From positions 44,551 to 108,550 of the forward strand of contig DAHUYW010000012.1 in assembly GCA_027306915.1 (NCBI GenBank): a DNA stretch of 64,000 nt, read 5' to 3'. Of the stretch, positions 17,845 through 25,413 are shown piece after piece (within the stretch, counting starts at the first letter, position 1; each line of letters begins with the position of its first letter). The notes below the pieces were generated by a model. That model worked only from the letters and a program-made list of their open reading frames with translations, ran no database searches and was not told the origin of the DNA. The DNA comes from Spirochaetales bacterium. Its GTDB lineage: Bacteria; Spirochaetota; Spirochaetia; DAHUYW01. The translations under genes and the position numbers were made by a program.

Positions 17845-18621
17845 CTAATGGCGCCAGGCGTCTGCGGGATTCTGAACGGCAAACTTGCCGCCAGATATCT
17901 CCAAGAAGGCTCCCGTAATGTAGGCCGCCTTACCCGAGGCCAAGAACACCAAGGGCGCAGCGATTTCTTCCGGCTGTCCCTCGCGGTTCAGAGAGATGGC
18001 TGCACGGACAGCGTCGCCGTTCCGGCGCAACTGCTCCCTATTCATGTCGGTGTCGATCAACCCCGGAATGTAGGCATTGACGCGAATGCGGTAGGGCGCA
18101 AACTCTGCGGCCATTGACCTGGTGATGTTCACAATCGCCGCCTTTGACGCTGCATAGACTCCAGTGGCGAACCCCGGGATTATCGCTGCAAACGAGGAGG
18201 CGTTGAGAATCACACCTCCCTCTTGCTTCATCATCCTCCGCACCGCTTTCCTACTGCATAGGAACACGCTCTTGAGATTGACGTCCAGCTCCCGGTCCCA
18301 GGTTTCCTCCGATAGCTCCATGAACGTGGCTCGATGATGAACGGCTGCATTGTTGACAAGGACATCTAGTCCGCCGAACTCACGATCCATTTGGGCAAAC
18401 AGCCCCTCTACCTCGGACTCCTTTGACACGTCGGCCACGCCGCCCCGGATGTCGGGGCCATGTTTCCCGAGTTCGTCCACGGCCTCGTCCAGGCGTTCCT
18501 TATTCGTGCCATTGAGAAATACCCTTGCTCCTTCCGCAAGGAACGCCCGTGCCGCAGCCAAACCGATGCCGCGGGTGGAACCTGTGATAAGGACTCTCTT
18601 TCCGTCCAAGCCAAGATTCAT
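17845..18621 (-). CDS. Short-chain dehydrogenase/reductase (locus B)
   Basis: This 258-residue classical SDR has TGSTRGIG (cofactor binding), NNAAVHH, catalytic Ser in ILNASSF, YAASKAA (YxxxK) and a C-terminal ITGAFLEISGG typical of FabG/glucose-dehydrogenase-like enzymes. The ATG at 18621 is preceded by AAGGTGGTGAAC and directly starts the fold; the frame extends upstream to 18834 but that part is not SDR-like. It has its own promoter (18854-18882) and lies upstream of the transporter promoter, so it may be a separate transcript. The substrate is probably a hydroxyl-bearing sugar or polyol; nothing in the sequence fixes it. Confidence 0.85.
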   Translation of the reverse strand: MNLGLDGKRVLITGSTRGIGLAAARAFLAEGARVFLNGTNKERLDEAVDELGKHGPDIRGGVADVSKESEVEGLFAQMDREFGGLDVLVNNAAVHHRATFMELSEETWDRELDVNLKSVFLCSRKAVRRMMKQEGGVILNASSFAAIIPGFATGVYAASKAAIVNITRSMAAEFAPYRIRVNAYIPGLIDTDMNREQLRRNGDAVRAAISLNREGQPEEIAAPLVFLASGKAAYITGAFLEISGGKFAVQNPADAWRH

Positions 18622-18853
18622 GTTCACCACCTTACTCTGCTCGTGCCCCCGCAATTCAACCGACCGGTAGAAGATGCGGCAGGATGACGCCCTTTTGCAT
18701 GATGGATGCACCGCGCGGGCGAGACTCCTGTTTCTCGGGCTGCGCGATAGGCCGCTCCAGCACTCGTTTGGTGCCTCCCCCCTCCGATGGGCGCACGCAC
18801 ACCGAGTCGCCATCGTCAACCGCCCTTCCGGCATTCATCATATGTCATATGTC

Positions 18854-18882
18854 TCTGTACCATATACCTGCGCCGCAGTCAA
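18854..18882 (-). promoter_or_regulatory. Probable promoter of the locus B SDR gene
   Basis: TTGACT (18882-18877), 17-base spacer and TACAGA (18859-18854) on the minus strand, followed by the tandem repeat CATATGACATATGATG near 18837-18852, which could be a regulator site. The leader to the ATG is about 230 bases. The divergent gap 18622-19084 holds this promoter and the GntR promoter. Confidence 0.4.
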
Positions 18883-18983
18883 CGTCTTTCGCTGCGCGCT
18901 TTCCGCGCACTCGCATAGGGCCGCGCCGAAAAGGACCATCTGTGATAACATTCTGATAGTGGAATTGATGGGTTCTACGACGC

Positions 18984-19051
18984 TTGACAACCCATCCGTA
19001 TTGGAAGAATGATTGATTTAGTACGATGTCTAACCTCATATGTTTCGTACT
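18984..19051 (+). promoter_or_regulatory. Promoter and inverted-repeat operator of the locus B GntR regulator
   Basis: TTGACA (18984-18989) is followed after 18 bases by AATGAT (19008-19013, a weak -10). Just downstream, AGTACGA (19020-19026) and TCGTACT (19045-19051) form a perfect 7-base inverted repeat 18 bases apart. Inside it is GATGTCTAA (19025-19033), matching the element shared by the other locus promoters. The layout fits autoregulation. Confidence 0.5.
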
Positions 19052-19084
19052 GGTTGAGGGCTATACTGCAAAGGAGTATCGTAA

Positions 19085-19801
19085 GTGCCAGAAATCGTTG
19101 ACGCAGAGTTGTTCAAGGCGACAGAACGCAAGTCACGAGTTGAGGTCGTAATTGATACCTTCAAAACGCTCCTGCTCACAAAGCAGCTCAAACCCGGTGA
19201 CAGAATCCCGAACGAGTTTGAGCTGACGAAGAGCCTCAATACCAGCAGGGGTCCGGTTCGGGAGGCGATGAAGATTCTCGCTTCCTTTGGAGTGGTCGAG
19301 ATCAAGCCGGGGGACGGAACATACATTTCCCGCTCAATGAGCCGGCATCTTTTCGATAATCTCGTATTCCAGATGATTCTCAGTGAAACGGACAAGAATC
19401 AGCTCATGGAGCTCCGAGCGCTTCTTGAGATAGGCCTCGTCAAGATTGTCATCGCCAATGCGACCGACGATGATCTGAGCGAAATAGAAAAACGCCACCT
19501 TGCGATGGCTGATAGAGTGAAGGACCACGTATCCGACCCGAAGGTGCTTACTCAGCTCGATCTGGCGTTTCACACTGCTATCGGCAGGGCATCCAGGAAC
19601 CAACTGATTGAGCGAATCTATGGCTTCACGCTCGATCTTTTCACTCCTTCAATAGAAGCGACTCATAGACAGGCTGATAAGGGCTCGAACGCGGTGCGAT
19701 TTCATCAGAAGGTCCTGGAGGGGCTCAAAGCTCGAGACCAGGCGCGTACGGTCGCGGCGGTCGAAGAATCGATACGCCAGTGGATGATGCGTTCGCACTG
19801 A
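19085..19801 (+). CDS. GntR-family transcriptional regulator, FadR/FCD subfamily (locus B)
   Basis: This 238-residue paralogue of 3839-4600 keeps nearly the same winged helix (LKPGDRIPNEFELT, TSRGPVREAMKILASFG, GDGTYISRS) and an FCD domain with Asp/His in QLDLAFHTAIG, His in EATHRQ and His in FHQKVLEG. The start is a GTG at 19085, with GGAG eight bases upstream. The recognition helix differs by only one or two residues from the locus A protein, so the two probably bind related operators. It is transcribed divergently from the SDR gene and likely controls the locus B operon. Confidence 0.9.
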   Translation: MPEIVDAELFKATERKSRVEVVIDTFKTLLLTKQLKPGDRIPNEFELTKSLNTSRGPVREAMKILASFGVVEIKPGDGTYISRSMSRHLFDNLVFQMILSETDKNQLMELRALLEIGLVKIVIANATDDDLSEIEKRHLAMADRVKDHVSDPKVLTQLDLAFHTAIGRASRNQLIERIYGFTLDLFTPSIEATHRQADKGSNAVRFHQKVLEGLKARDQARTVAAVEESIRQWMMRSH

Positions 19802-19988
19802 AGCCGAAAACCGATTTGAGCTTCAATCACAAGCCGCCGGTGTTGTCGATTGGATGGTACGTGCCTCGAGTGTCCGCTTGAAGGCGACGTACAACGCCTC
19901 GGACAGCGTGGCCCAGGGTGGCCGTGCCTCATCTATGGGAATCTCCGTCTTATGCGGCTATACTACCGTCATGGGGGGCGAAAACAGT

Positions 19989-20222
19989 ATGGACACACGG
20001 CAAGAGGTTAGAGAGGTCTTCGTCGGGATTACCAACGAAATGAGGCGTCTTCTCGCGCTCAGGGTCGCGGTTACTCTCGGCGAAAATGCCACCGCGCCGG
20101 GCATCAAGGACGAGACCGATCGAATATGGGATCATATCGACCATGACGTGCTTGCCATCGTAGGCAATGCAGTCGAGGAAATGAACAAGCTCATCACGCC
20201 CGAATTGGCGGAGCCGAAGTAG
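19989..20222 (+). CDS. Small hypothetical helical protein
   Basis: I do not recognise this 77-residue protein. From the ATG at 19989 it is charged, predicted mostly helical (TRQEVREVFVGITNEMRRLL, then EEMNKLITPELAEPK), and has no signal peptide or cysteine. The longer frame from 19854 lacks a ribosome site; a G-rich run about ten bases before 19989 favours this start. The flanking gap 19802-19988 shows no clear promoter. It could be a small regulatory or accessory protein. Coding potential is only moderately supported. Confidence 0.45.
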   Translation: MDTRQEVREVFVGITNEMRRLLALRVAVTLGENATAPGIKDETDRIWDHIDHDVLAIVGNAVEEMNKLITPELAEPK

Positions 20223-20311
20223 CCCGAAACTCATGTCCTATTGCGATGTCTCGCAGTCGCTGTCGAGCCAATTCCCGCGAAGGCCCCGCCGAGTTGCCGC
20301 AGCCCTCACCC

Positions 20312-20617
20312 TCACGTAGCCTGCGCCTCCCTCTCCCCGGCGGCACTTCCATACCTCTTCTCGATCTCCACGAGCTTCTCGGAGAGCCCGTGAGCTTCAA
20401 ACCATCTTCGAAAGAAGGCGCATTCTCTCTTAAGGATGTCGCGCTCGTCTTCAACCTTCTTGTACGCCTGCCGCACGTTGTTCAATTCTGCAGTCCTCAC
20501 CCGGAGCAGCGCGCTCTTTGCGGTCAACTCCTCGGAAAGTGACTGAAACAGGGCTACAACCGAAGAGAAATTGCCCTTTGCGAGGGTCTCCCTAAGCGCC
20601 TCTCTGCTCAATTCCAT
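20312..20617 (-). CDS. Small coiled-coil hypothetical protein
   Basis: This 101-residue protein begins at the ATG at 20617, eight bases after GGAGG; an upstream GTG at 20641 lacks a site. Nearly the whole length is heptad-like helix (ELTAKSALLRVRTAELNNVR, KKVEDERDILKRECAFF), ending in a polar tail. No catalytic motif or membrane segment is visible. It is a likely cytoplasmic coiled-coil protein of unknown role. The 279 bases upstream (20618-20896) hold no recognisable feature. Confidence 0.55.
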   Translation of the reverse strand: MELSREALRETLAKGNFSSVVALFQSLSEELTAKSALLRVRTAELNNVRQAYKKVEDERDILKRECAFFRRWFEAHGLSEKLVEIEKRYGSAAGEREAQAT

Positions 20618-20896
20618 CTCGTTCGCCTCCGCAACCCGCACCCGTGCTCCGACCTTTCAATCAATTTGTGACGTTTTGTGATGGAATTCTCGTCGTCATG
20701 AACTGCGCTTCACCGATCCGTCGGCGGCTGTAACCGCATGCGACCACAGGTTCTGCGTATGAAAATGCTGCGCCCTTCAAGGGTGCGGCCTCTGTTCTCC
20801 GCATAGAGGATAATGGACATGCCCATGAGAATCAAGCTGCAGGTCGAAGGATCAAGGCTGGAGGGTTCGACCGCCGGCGCTACAGTGCCCCCGGCG

Positions 20897-21781
20897 TTAT
20901 CGCCTGCCGAAATCGTTGGGTGGCGCGACCCGCTCGGGTATCCACGGCTGTCGAGCAGCTGATGAGCCGCCACCGCCGAAGGGCGGCTCGCGAACGGCCG
21001 GCAGGCCGCCACCGTCAAACGGCGGTCGCATGACGGCAGGCGGGCCGCCTTGGAAGGGCGGTGGAATTTGTAGGGGTGGGCGCACTATAACGGGCGGCTG
21101 CTGTTGAACATATACCGGCGGCGGGGCCACGAAGGGCGGCTGTTGAACATATGCCGGCGGCGGGAAGATCGGAGGCGGCTGATAGAACTCCGGGGGCTGC
21201 TCGTAGATCGGCGGCGGTACGATCACCGGTTGCTGAACCACGACCTGCGGCTGTCCCACTACGACGGGCGGAACCTGCGAGCCAGTGAGGTCCTGTTGAC
21301 CCGGCGCCGGGAATTGTCCGACTGCCCGCAGCTCCGTAATCGCCTGTTTCATGGCCCTGAGGGCGTCCAACCAGGTTCCGTACGGCTCGATGTCGGCAAC
21401 GGTGATTCCTCCAATGAGATCGCCGATCACGTACTGGGGAGTGCCGGCGACCGTCGCGGTGTTTTCCGGGGCCGAAGCGCCGGAAACGGTTGTACCGTAG
21501 GTGTTCGGCTGAAGCGTCACGATCCTTTCGACCCTCCCGGTCGTCTTGTCGACCCGCACCGCTACGGCGCTCTCCACGGTTTGGCCGGTCGCCGCTTGGC
21601 TCCCGAGAAATCCCACTCGATAGAGGCTGACCTCCCCCATCGCCACGTAGTAGCTGTGGCCCGCAAGCTGCTCATTCACCGTACCCTCTCGCAGGTAGCC
21701 CGCGAAGCTGTGAGCGAACAGCGGCAGGGCTGCCGCGCCGAAGAGAATCGCGAATAGGACCGAAAAGGCGCACCTTTTCAT
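20897..21781 (-). CDS. Secreted protein with proline-rich C-terminal half
   Basis: This 294-residue protein has a signal peptide (MKRCAFSVLFAILFGAAALP, cleavage near FAHS) and GAGGGGTGAGGT before its ATG. Residues 25 to about 165 form a globular part with no family I recognise (LREGTVNEQLAGHSYYVAMG, VIGDLIGGITVADIEPYG). Residues 170 to the end are low-complexity Pro/Gln/Val repeats (PPPIYEQPPE, PPPAYVQQPP, PPPVYVQQQPP, then PPFGGGG units). Such a tail suggests a periplasm-spanning or peptidoglycan-associated extension. The repetitive DNA here is prone to length variation. Confidence 0.75.
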   Translation of the reverse strand: MKRCAFSVLFAILFGAAALPLFAHSFAGYLREGTVNEQLAGHSYYVAMGEVSLYRVGFLGSQAATGQTVESAVAVRVDKTTGRVERIVTLQPNTYGTTVSGASAPENTATVAGTPQYVIGDLIGGITVADIEPYGTWLDALRAMKQAITELRAVGQFPAPGQQDLTGSQVPPVVVGQPQVVVQQPVIVPPPIYEQPPEFYQPPPIFPPPAYVQQPPFVAPPPVYVQQQPPVIVRPPLQIPPPFQGGPPAVMRPPFDGGGLPAVREPPFGGGGSSAARQPWIPERVAPPNDFGRR

Positions 21782-21915
21782 ACCTCACCCCTCGTCGCGC
21801 CGCGCCGCATTCGATCCGTCAATCGAGCGGCATTCCGGCGGGCACAGTCGTCATTATGTTAGACGGTGCGGAGCTCCCAATCGTTACTGCCATCTCCCCA
21901 CAAGGGAAAAGTCGA

Positions 21916-21945
21916 TTGACAACGGCTTCAACGGCGTCATACTTG
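21916..21945 (+). promoter_or_regulatory. Possible promoter of the hemerythrin-domain gene
   Basis: TTGACA (21916-21921), an 18-base spacer and TACTTG (21940-21945) lie just before the ATG at 21961. The -35 is perfect and the -10 is poor. Confidence 0.3.
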
Positions 21946-21960
21946 ACGGTGAGGGAAGCT

Positions 21961-22515
21961 ATGAAAGCAATGACGCCTATCGCGCCCCTTTTGGTCGAGC
22001 ACAGGCTGATCGGACGAGTCATTTCCTTGCTAGCGAAGGAAGCGAAACGGGTCGAGTCGGGCGGACCGCCGAATCCGCTTTTTATCGACAACGTGGTGGA
22101 CTTTGTAAGGGTGTTCGCGGACCGCTACCACCACGTCAAGGAAGAGGACATCCTCTTCGGCGAGGCGCAAAAGAAGCCGCTTCCGGAAGAGCTCGCGCGG
22201 GTCGTCCAAGAATTGACGCAGGATCACAGGCGGCAGAGGGCGGTGGTGCAGGAGCTTGCGGATGCCAACGCGGAGTTCGCACGCGGCAACAAGGCTACGG
22301 TCCCGGCGATGATTGAAGCCATGAAAACCTTTATCGACTTCTATTCGCACCATATGGAAAAGGAAGATCGGCAGTTCTTTTCACCGGTCATGGCCTACTT
22401 CAACGAGGCCGAAAAGCAGGCAATGCTTGAGAAGGAGATCGCGATCGATCGCATCCTGATTCCTGAACGTTTCGCCGTCATGGTCGAAAGCATGGAAGAC
22501 AGCTGGTGGGACTAG
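21961..22515 (+). CDS. Hemerythrin HHE-domain protein
   Basis: This 184-residue cytoplasmic protein has the four-helix hemerythrin-like layout of iron ligands: His in LLVEHRLIGR, YHHVKEEDILFGE (HxxxE type), His in TQDHRRQR and YSHHMEKEDRQFF. Members bind a di-iron centre and sense or handle oxygen, NO or iron. I start at the ATG at 21961, which GGGA precedes by six bases; the open frame upstream to 21856 carries no family sequence. The gene stands alone between divergent and convergent neighbours. In an anaerobe it would most plausibly serve oxygen or NO protection, which is inference. Confidence 0.85.
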   Translation: MKAMTPIAPLLVEHRLIGRVISLLAKEAKRVESGGPPNPLFIDNVVDFVRVFADRYHHVKEEDILFGEAQKKPLPEELARVVQELTQDHRRQRAVVQELADANAEFARGNKATVPAMIEAMKTFIDFYSHHMEKEDRQFFSPVMAYFNEAEKQAMLEKEIAIDRILIPERFAVMVESMEDSWWD

Positions 22516-22650
22516 TCTGCCGTAGGACATCACGACAAACTCCCCGCTGCGTAGGGGAACTTCCGGGAGTCCGTCGTCCGTCCAATACTCGGGCTGCGAT
22601 CCCGTCCTTCAGGAGACCTTGACAGCAAGTCGTAGCCGCGACGATCATTG

Positions 22651-22668
22651 TTGGCAGGTGGCTGCCAA
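22651..22668. other. Perfect 7-bp hairpin in the gap before the lipoprotein gene
   Basis: TTGGCAG and CTGCCAA pair around the loop GTGG. No U-run follows on either strand, so it is not a standard terminator. It lies about 120 bases before the lipoprotein ATG and might be in its leader. The rest of the 274-base gap 22516-22789 shows TTGACA near 22618 without a convincing -10, and nothing else I can name. Confidence 0.35.
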
Positions 22669-22789
22669 TGGAGCTGACCCGCCGCCGAGAAGGTGCTTTC
22701 GGTTGAGACTCCTGGTGGAGATTCGCGCGTGAAGAAACTGCTTCGGCGGGTAGGATTGAGTTTGTCGGGAAACCGTTAAGGAAACCAAG

Positions 22790-23458
22790 ATGAAACGTTG
22801 CATAACCCTCTCGAGAGGGATTTCACTAGGGATCGCCCTCGCGCTTGCGGCGGCGCTTCTTTCGGCCTGCGCGACCATTCCGGCTCCGAGCAGGGACAGC
22901 TCGCTGATCCTTGCGCGGCTCAACTTGCGCGCAAGCGGCTCCGGCACCAGTCCGCTTGGAGCGCTTGGCACGGTCAACACGACGCAGTTCTCGCGGGCCG
23001 CCCTGAAGATCAAGAGCCTTTCCGATGGCAGCACCTACAAGCTGAGCACCTACGGCCCCGAGGACCTCTTCGTCCTGCCCAACGTCAAGGCGGGCCGCTA
23101 TGAGATTGTCCGCCTGTGGGGCCAGGTGAGGACGGGCAACTCCGTGGTGACTCTCACCACTTCCTACACGAAGTCGCCGTCGTTCGAGGTGACGCCAAAC
23201 CGTGTGGTGAATCTCGGCGTGATAGGATGGAATTTCGTCTACGATCTGTCGAGCACGTCGGCCATGGCCACGGGAAGCGTAACGTTCGACAAGGATTACT
23301 CCGCAGTCACGGCGCGCTTCTCGCAGCTGCATCCCGCCTCTCCGTGGAGCCGGACCGAAGCGAGCGCCGCCGACGTCCGCACCGCCGGAGCTGCGGCCCA
23401 AAGCACGGCGCGAGCTCTCCCTCCGCGGGGCGGCTACTCGAGCACGATTATTCCTTGA
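22790..23458 (+). CDS. Predicted lipoprotein, unknown function
   Basis: This 222-residue protein has an N-terminal lipoprotein signal ending in the lipobox LLSAC at about residues 23-27, so it is probably anchored in the envelope by LspA-type processing. The remainder is beta-rich (LYDL, TSYTKSPSFEVTPN, NLGVIGWNF) with a polar C-terminal tail. No catalytic motif or known family was recognised. AAGGAAACCAAG precedes the ATG. It converges on the sugar permease gene at 23486. Confidence 0.75.
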   Translation: MKRCITLSRGISLGIALALAAALLSACATIPAPSRDSSLILARLNLRASGSGTSPLGALGTVNTTQFSRAALKIKSLSDGSTYKLSTYGPEDLFVLPNVKAGRYEIVRLWGQVRTGNSVVTLTTSYTKSPSFEVTPNRVVNLGVIGWNFVYDLSSTSAMATGSVTFDKDYSAVTARFSQLHPASPWSRTEASAADVRTAGAAAQSTARALPPRGGYSSTIIP

Positions 23459-23485
23459 TGTACGCTTGAAGACCGGCAGCCAAGG

Positions 23486-24349
23486 CTACTCTTTGAGCGA
23501 CCCGGCAAGGAGACCGCTCATGAAATACCGGCTCAGGAATACGTAGACGAGAAGAGTCGGTATGGCCGCTAGGAGCGCCCCTGCCATCTGCACATTCCAT
23601 TGCACCGCGTAGCTCCCCGCCATGTTGTTGAGCGCCACAGTGATTGGTTGAATGGAGGGGCGGCTCGTGACAATGACGCCGAAGAGGAAGTCATTCCAGA
23701 TCGACGTGAACTGCCAGATCATCACCACGACGAATCCTGGCATCGACAGCGGGAACAGCACCTGCGCGTATATCTGCAGGATCCCTGCGCCGTCGATCTT
23801 GCTTGCCTCCACGAGCTCATCCGGTATAGCCGCGTAGTAATTTCGAAAGATGAGGGTGGTGATAGGTATTCCGTACACCACGTGGACAAAGATCAGCCCG
23901 GCGCGGCTCCCGTACAGGTGAATCTGCTGCAGGACGCGCACGAGGGGGATCAGGATGCTCTGGTAGGGAATGAACATTCCGAACAGCAGGAGCGGGAAAA
24001 GGACGTTCGCTCCGCGGAACTTCCACTTCGAAAGCACGTACCCGTTCATCGAGCCAAGGAAGGCCGAGATTAAGGTTGCAGGAACCGTGAGGTACACGCT
24101 GTTCATGAAGTTCTCGGAAAGTCCCCGGATGCCCTGGGAGGGTTCGCCCATCCACGCTTCGATGAAGCTTGCGAAGTTGAGGCCGTGCGGCAGATTCCAC
24201 ATGCGGGCGAGGCTCACCTCCTGGAAGCTCTTCATACCGGTGATGAGCTGCACGTAGATCGGCATCAGGTAGAAAGCCGCCGCGAGCACGAGCAGGGAGT
24301 AGACCAAGAGCCTTCCGATGGAGAGGGCCCGATACGGCCGGGCGCTCAT
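23486..24349 (-). CDS. Sugar ABC transporter permease, MalG/CUT1 type
   Basis: This 287-residue inner-membrane permease has about six hydrophobic segments and the cytoplasmic EAA loop for the ATPase (EASKIDGAGILQIYAQVLFPLSMP). The ATG at 24349 overlaps the stop of the preceding permease (ATGA), so the two are coupled; a longer frame to 24970 merely reads the upstream gene out of phase. With 24346-25344 it forms the pore for the binding protein at 25414-26691. No ATPase gene is present in this operon. Many CUT1 systems share a MsmK/UgpC-type ATPase encoded elsewhere, and I assume that here. Confidence 0.9.
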   Translation of the reverse strand: MSARPYRALSIGRLLVYSLLVLAAAFYLMPIYVQLITGMKSFQEVSLARMWNLPHGLNFASFIEAWMGEPSQGIRGLSENFMNSVYLTVPATLISAFLGSMNGYVLSKWKFRGANVLFPLLLFGMFIPYQSILIPLVRVLQQIHLYGSRAGLIFVHVVYGIPITTLIFRNYYAAIPDELVEASKIDGAGILQIYAQVLFPLSMPGFVVVMIWQFTSIWNDFLFGVIVTSRPSIQPITVALNNMAGSYAVQWNVQMAGALLAAIPTLLVYVFLSRYFMSGLLAGSLKE

Positions 24350-25344
24350 CGTCGGCCCTCTTTTCGATTCGACGACACGAGGTAGGGCACGATGAGAAGG
24401 GCGACCAAGAGGAGCAGGATAGTCGCAATGGCGGCTCCCTGCGCGAAGTTGTTGCCCCGAAAGGTCGTATCCCACATGAAGAAGGCGGGCACGTCGGTGG
24501 CAAACGCGGGCCCCGGTCCCGTCATGGAGACGACGAGATCGAAGATCTTCAGCGATATGTGGCCGAGAACGATAATCGCGCTCAAGGTGACCGGCCGGAT
24601 CATCGGCAGGATGATGTGGCGGTAGATCTGCAGCTCGCTTGCCCCATCGATTCGCGCCGCCTCTCTCAGGTCGCTCGGGATCGACCGCAGGGCAGCGAGG
24701 TACATGGCCATCACGTAACCCGACATCTGCCAGGTGGCGGCGATGACGACCGAGATCATCGCGAGGGAGACCCCGATGTAGGGGCTTGCAAGACCACCAA
24801 GACCAACATGGCTCAAGAAGCTCCCCATCCCGGAATCGGCGTGGATGTGCAGGATTGTTGGATCGGTGAACCATCCCCACTTTAGAAAGCCCAGACCGAC
24901 CTTGTCGAAGAGCTGGTTGATCCCGGTCGCCCCGGTCTGTGCGTTCCCTGGACTCAGGATCCACCGCCATGCCACGCCTGTGACGATGTAGGAGACCGCC
25001 ATCGGGAAAAGGAAGATGTTGCGAAACACCCCCTCTCCCCTGACATGCCTGTCGAGCAGCATGGCGAGAAAAAGTCCGATGGCAATCGAAGCGGCGAGGA
25101 AGAGAACCGTGAAGGTGACGGTGTTGCGAAGGTCGCAGAGAAAGCGGTCCGTCGGCATGGTGCTGAAGAGCCGCGCGAAATTGCGCAGCCCGACAAAGGA
25201 GAAGTCAGGCTGGAAGGAGTCCCACTTGGTGAGCGAGGAGAAGCCCGTGAAGCCGATGAAGCCATAGACGAAGACCGCGATGAGGACAACCGACGGTGCA
25301 AGAAGCGCAAGGGAAATGGCGCGGTCTCGTGTGACTGCCTTCAT
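24346..25344 (-). CDS. Sugar ABC transporter permease, MalF/CUT1 type
   Basis: This 332-residue inner-membrane permease has the usual six to seven hydrophobic segments and the EAA loop (REAARIDGASELQIYRHIIL) near residue 220. Its insertion between the first and second core helices is longer than in the partner. GGGAG precedes the ATG at 25344. It lies 69 bases downstream of the binding protein and overlaps the MalG-like gene by four bases. Together with the GH36 and GH1 genes upstream it likely imports an oligosaccharide or glycoside such as an alpha-galactoside; the substrate is inferred from context only. Confidence 0.9.
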   Translation of the reverse strand: MKAVTRDRAISLALLAPSVVLIAVFVYGFIGFTGFSSLTKWDSFQPDFSFVGLRNFARLFSTMPTDRFLCDLRNTVTFTVLFLAASIAIGLFLAMLLDRHVRGEGVFRNIFLFPMAVSYIVTGVAWRWILSPGNAQTGATGINQLFDKVGLGFLKWGWFTDPTILHIHADSGMGSFLSHVGLGGLASPYIGVSLAMISVVIAATWQMSGYVMAMYLAALRSIPSDLREAARIDGASELQIYRHIILPMIRPVTLSAIIVLGHISLKIFDLVVSMTGPGPAFATDVPAFFMWDTTFRGNNFAQGAAIATILLLLVALLIVPYLVSSNRKEGRR

Positions 25345-25413
25345 GGGGGCTCCCGCGAGGAAGCTGCCGGGCTTGCATACAGCCCGGCAGCGAGGGAAAT
25401 GTGACGAATAGCC

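Noticed and set aside
20710..21018. A 102-codon minus-strand frame overlapping the end of the proline-rich protein gene
   Set aside because: It overlaps the 3' end of a better supported gene in another frame and has no ribosome site or motif.
22516..22789. A possible riboswitch in the leader of the lipoprotein gene
   Set aside because: One perfect hairpin is present, but no consensus of any riboswitch class I know could be matched.
24350..24970. N-terminal extension of the MalG-like permease
   Set aside because: The extension reads the upstream permease out of frame; the ATG at 24349 with an ATGA overlap gives the normal family start.
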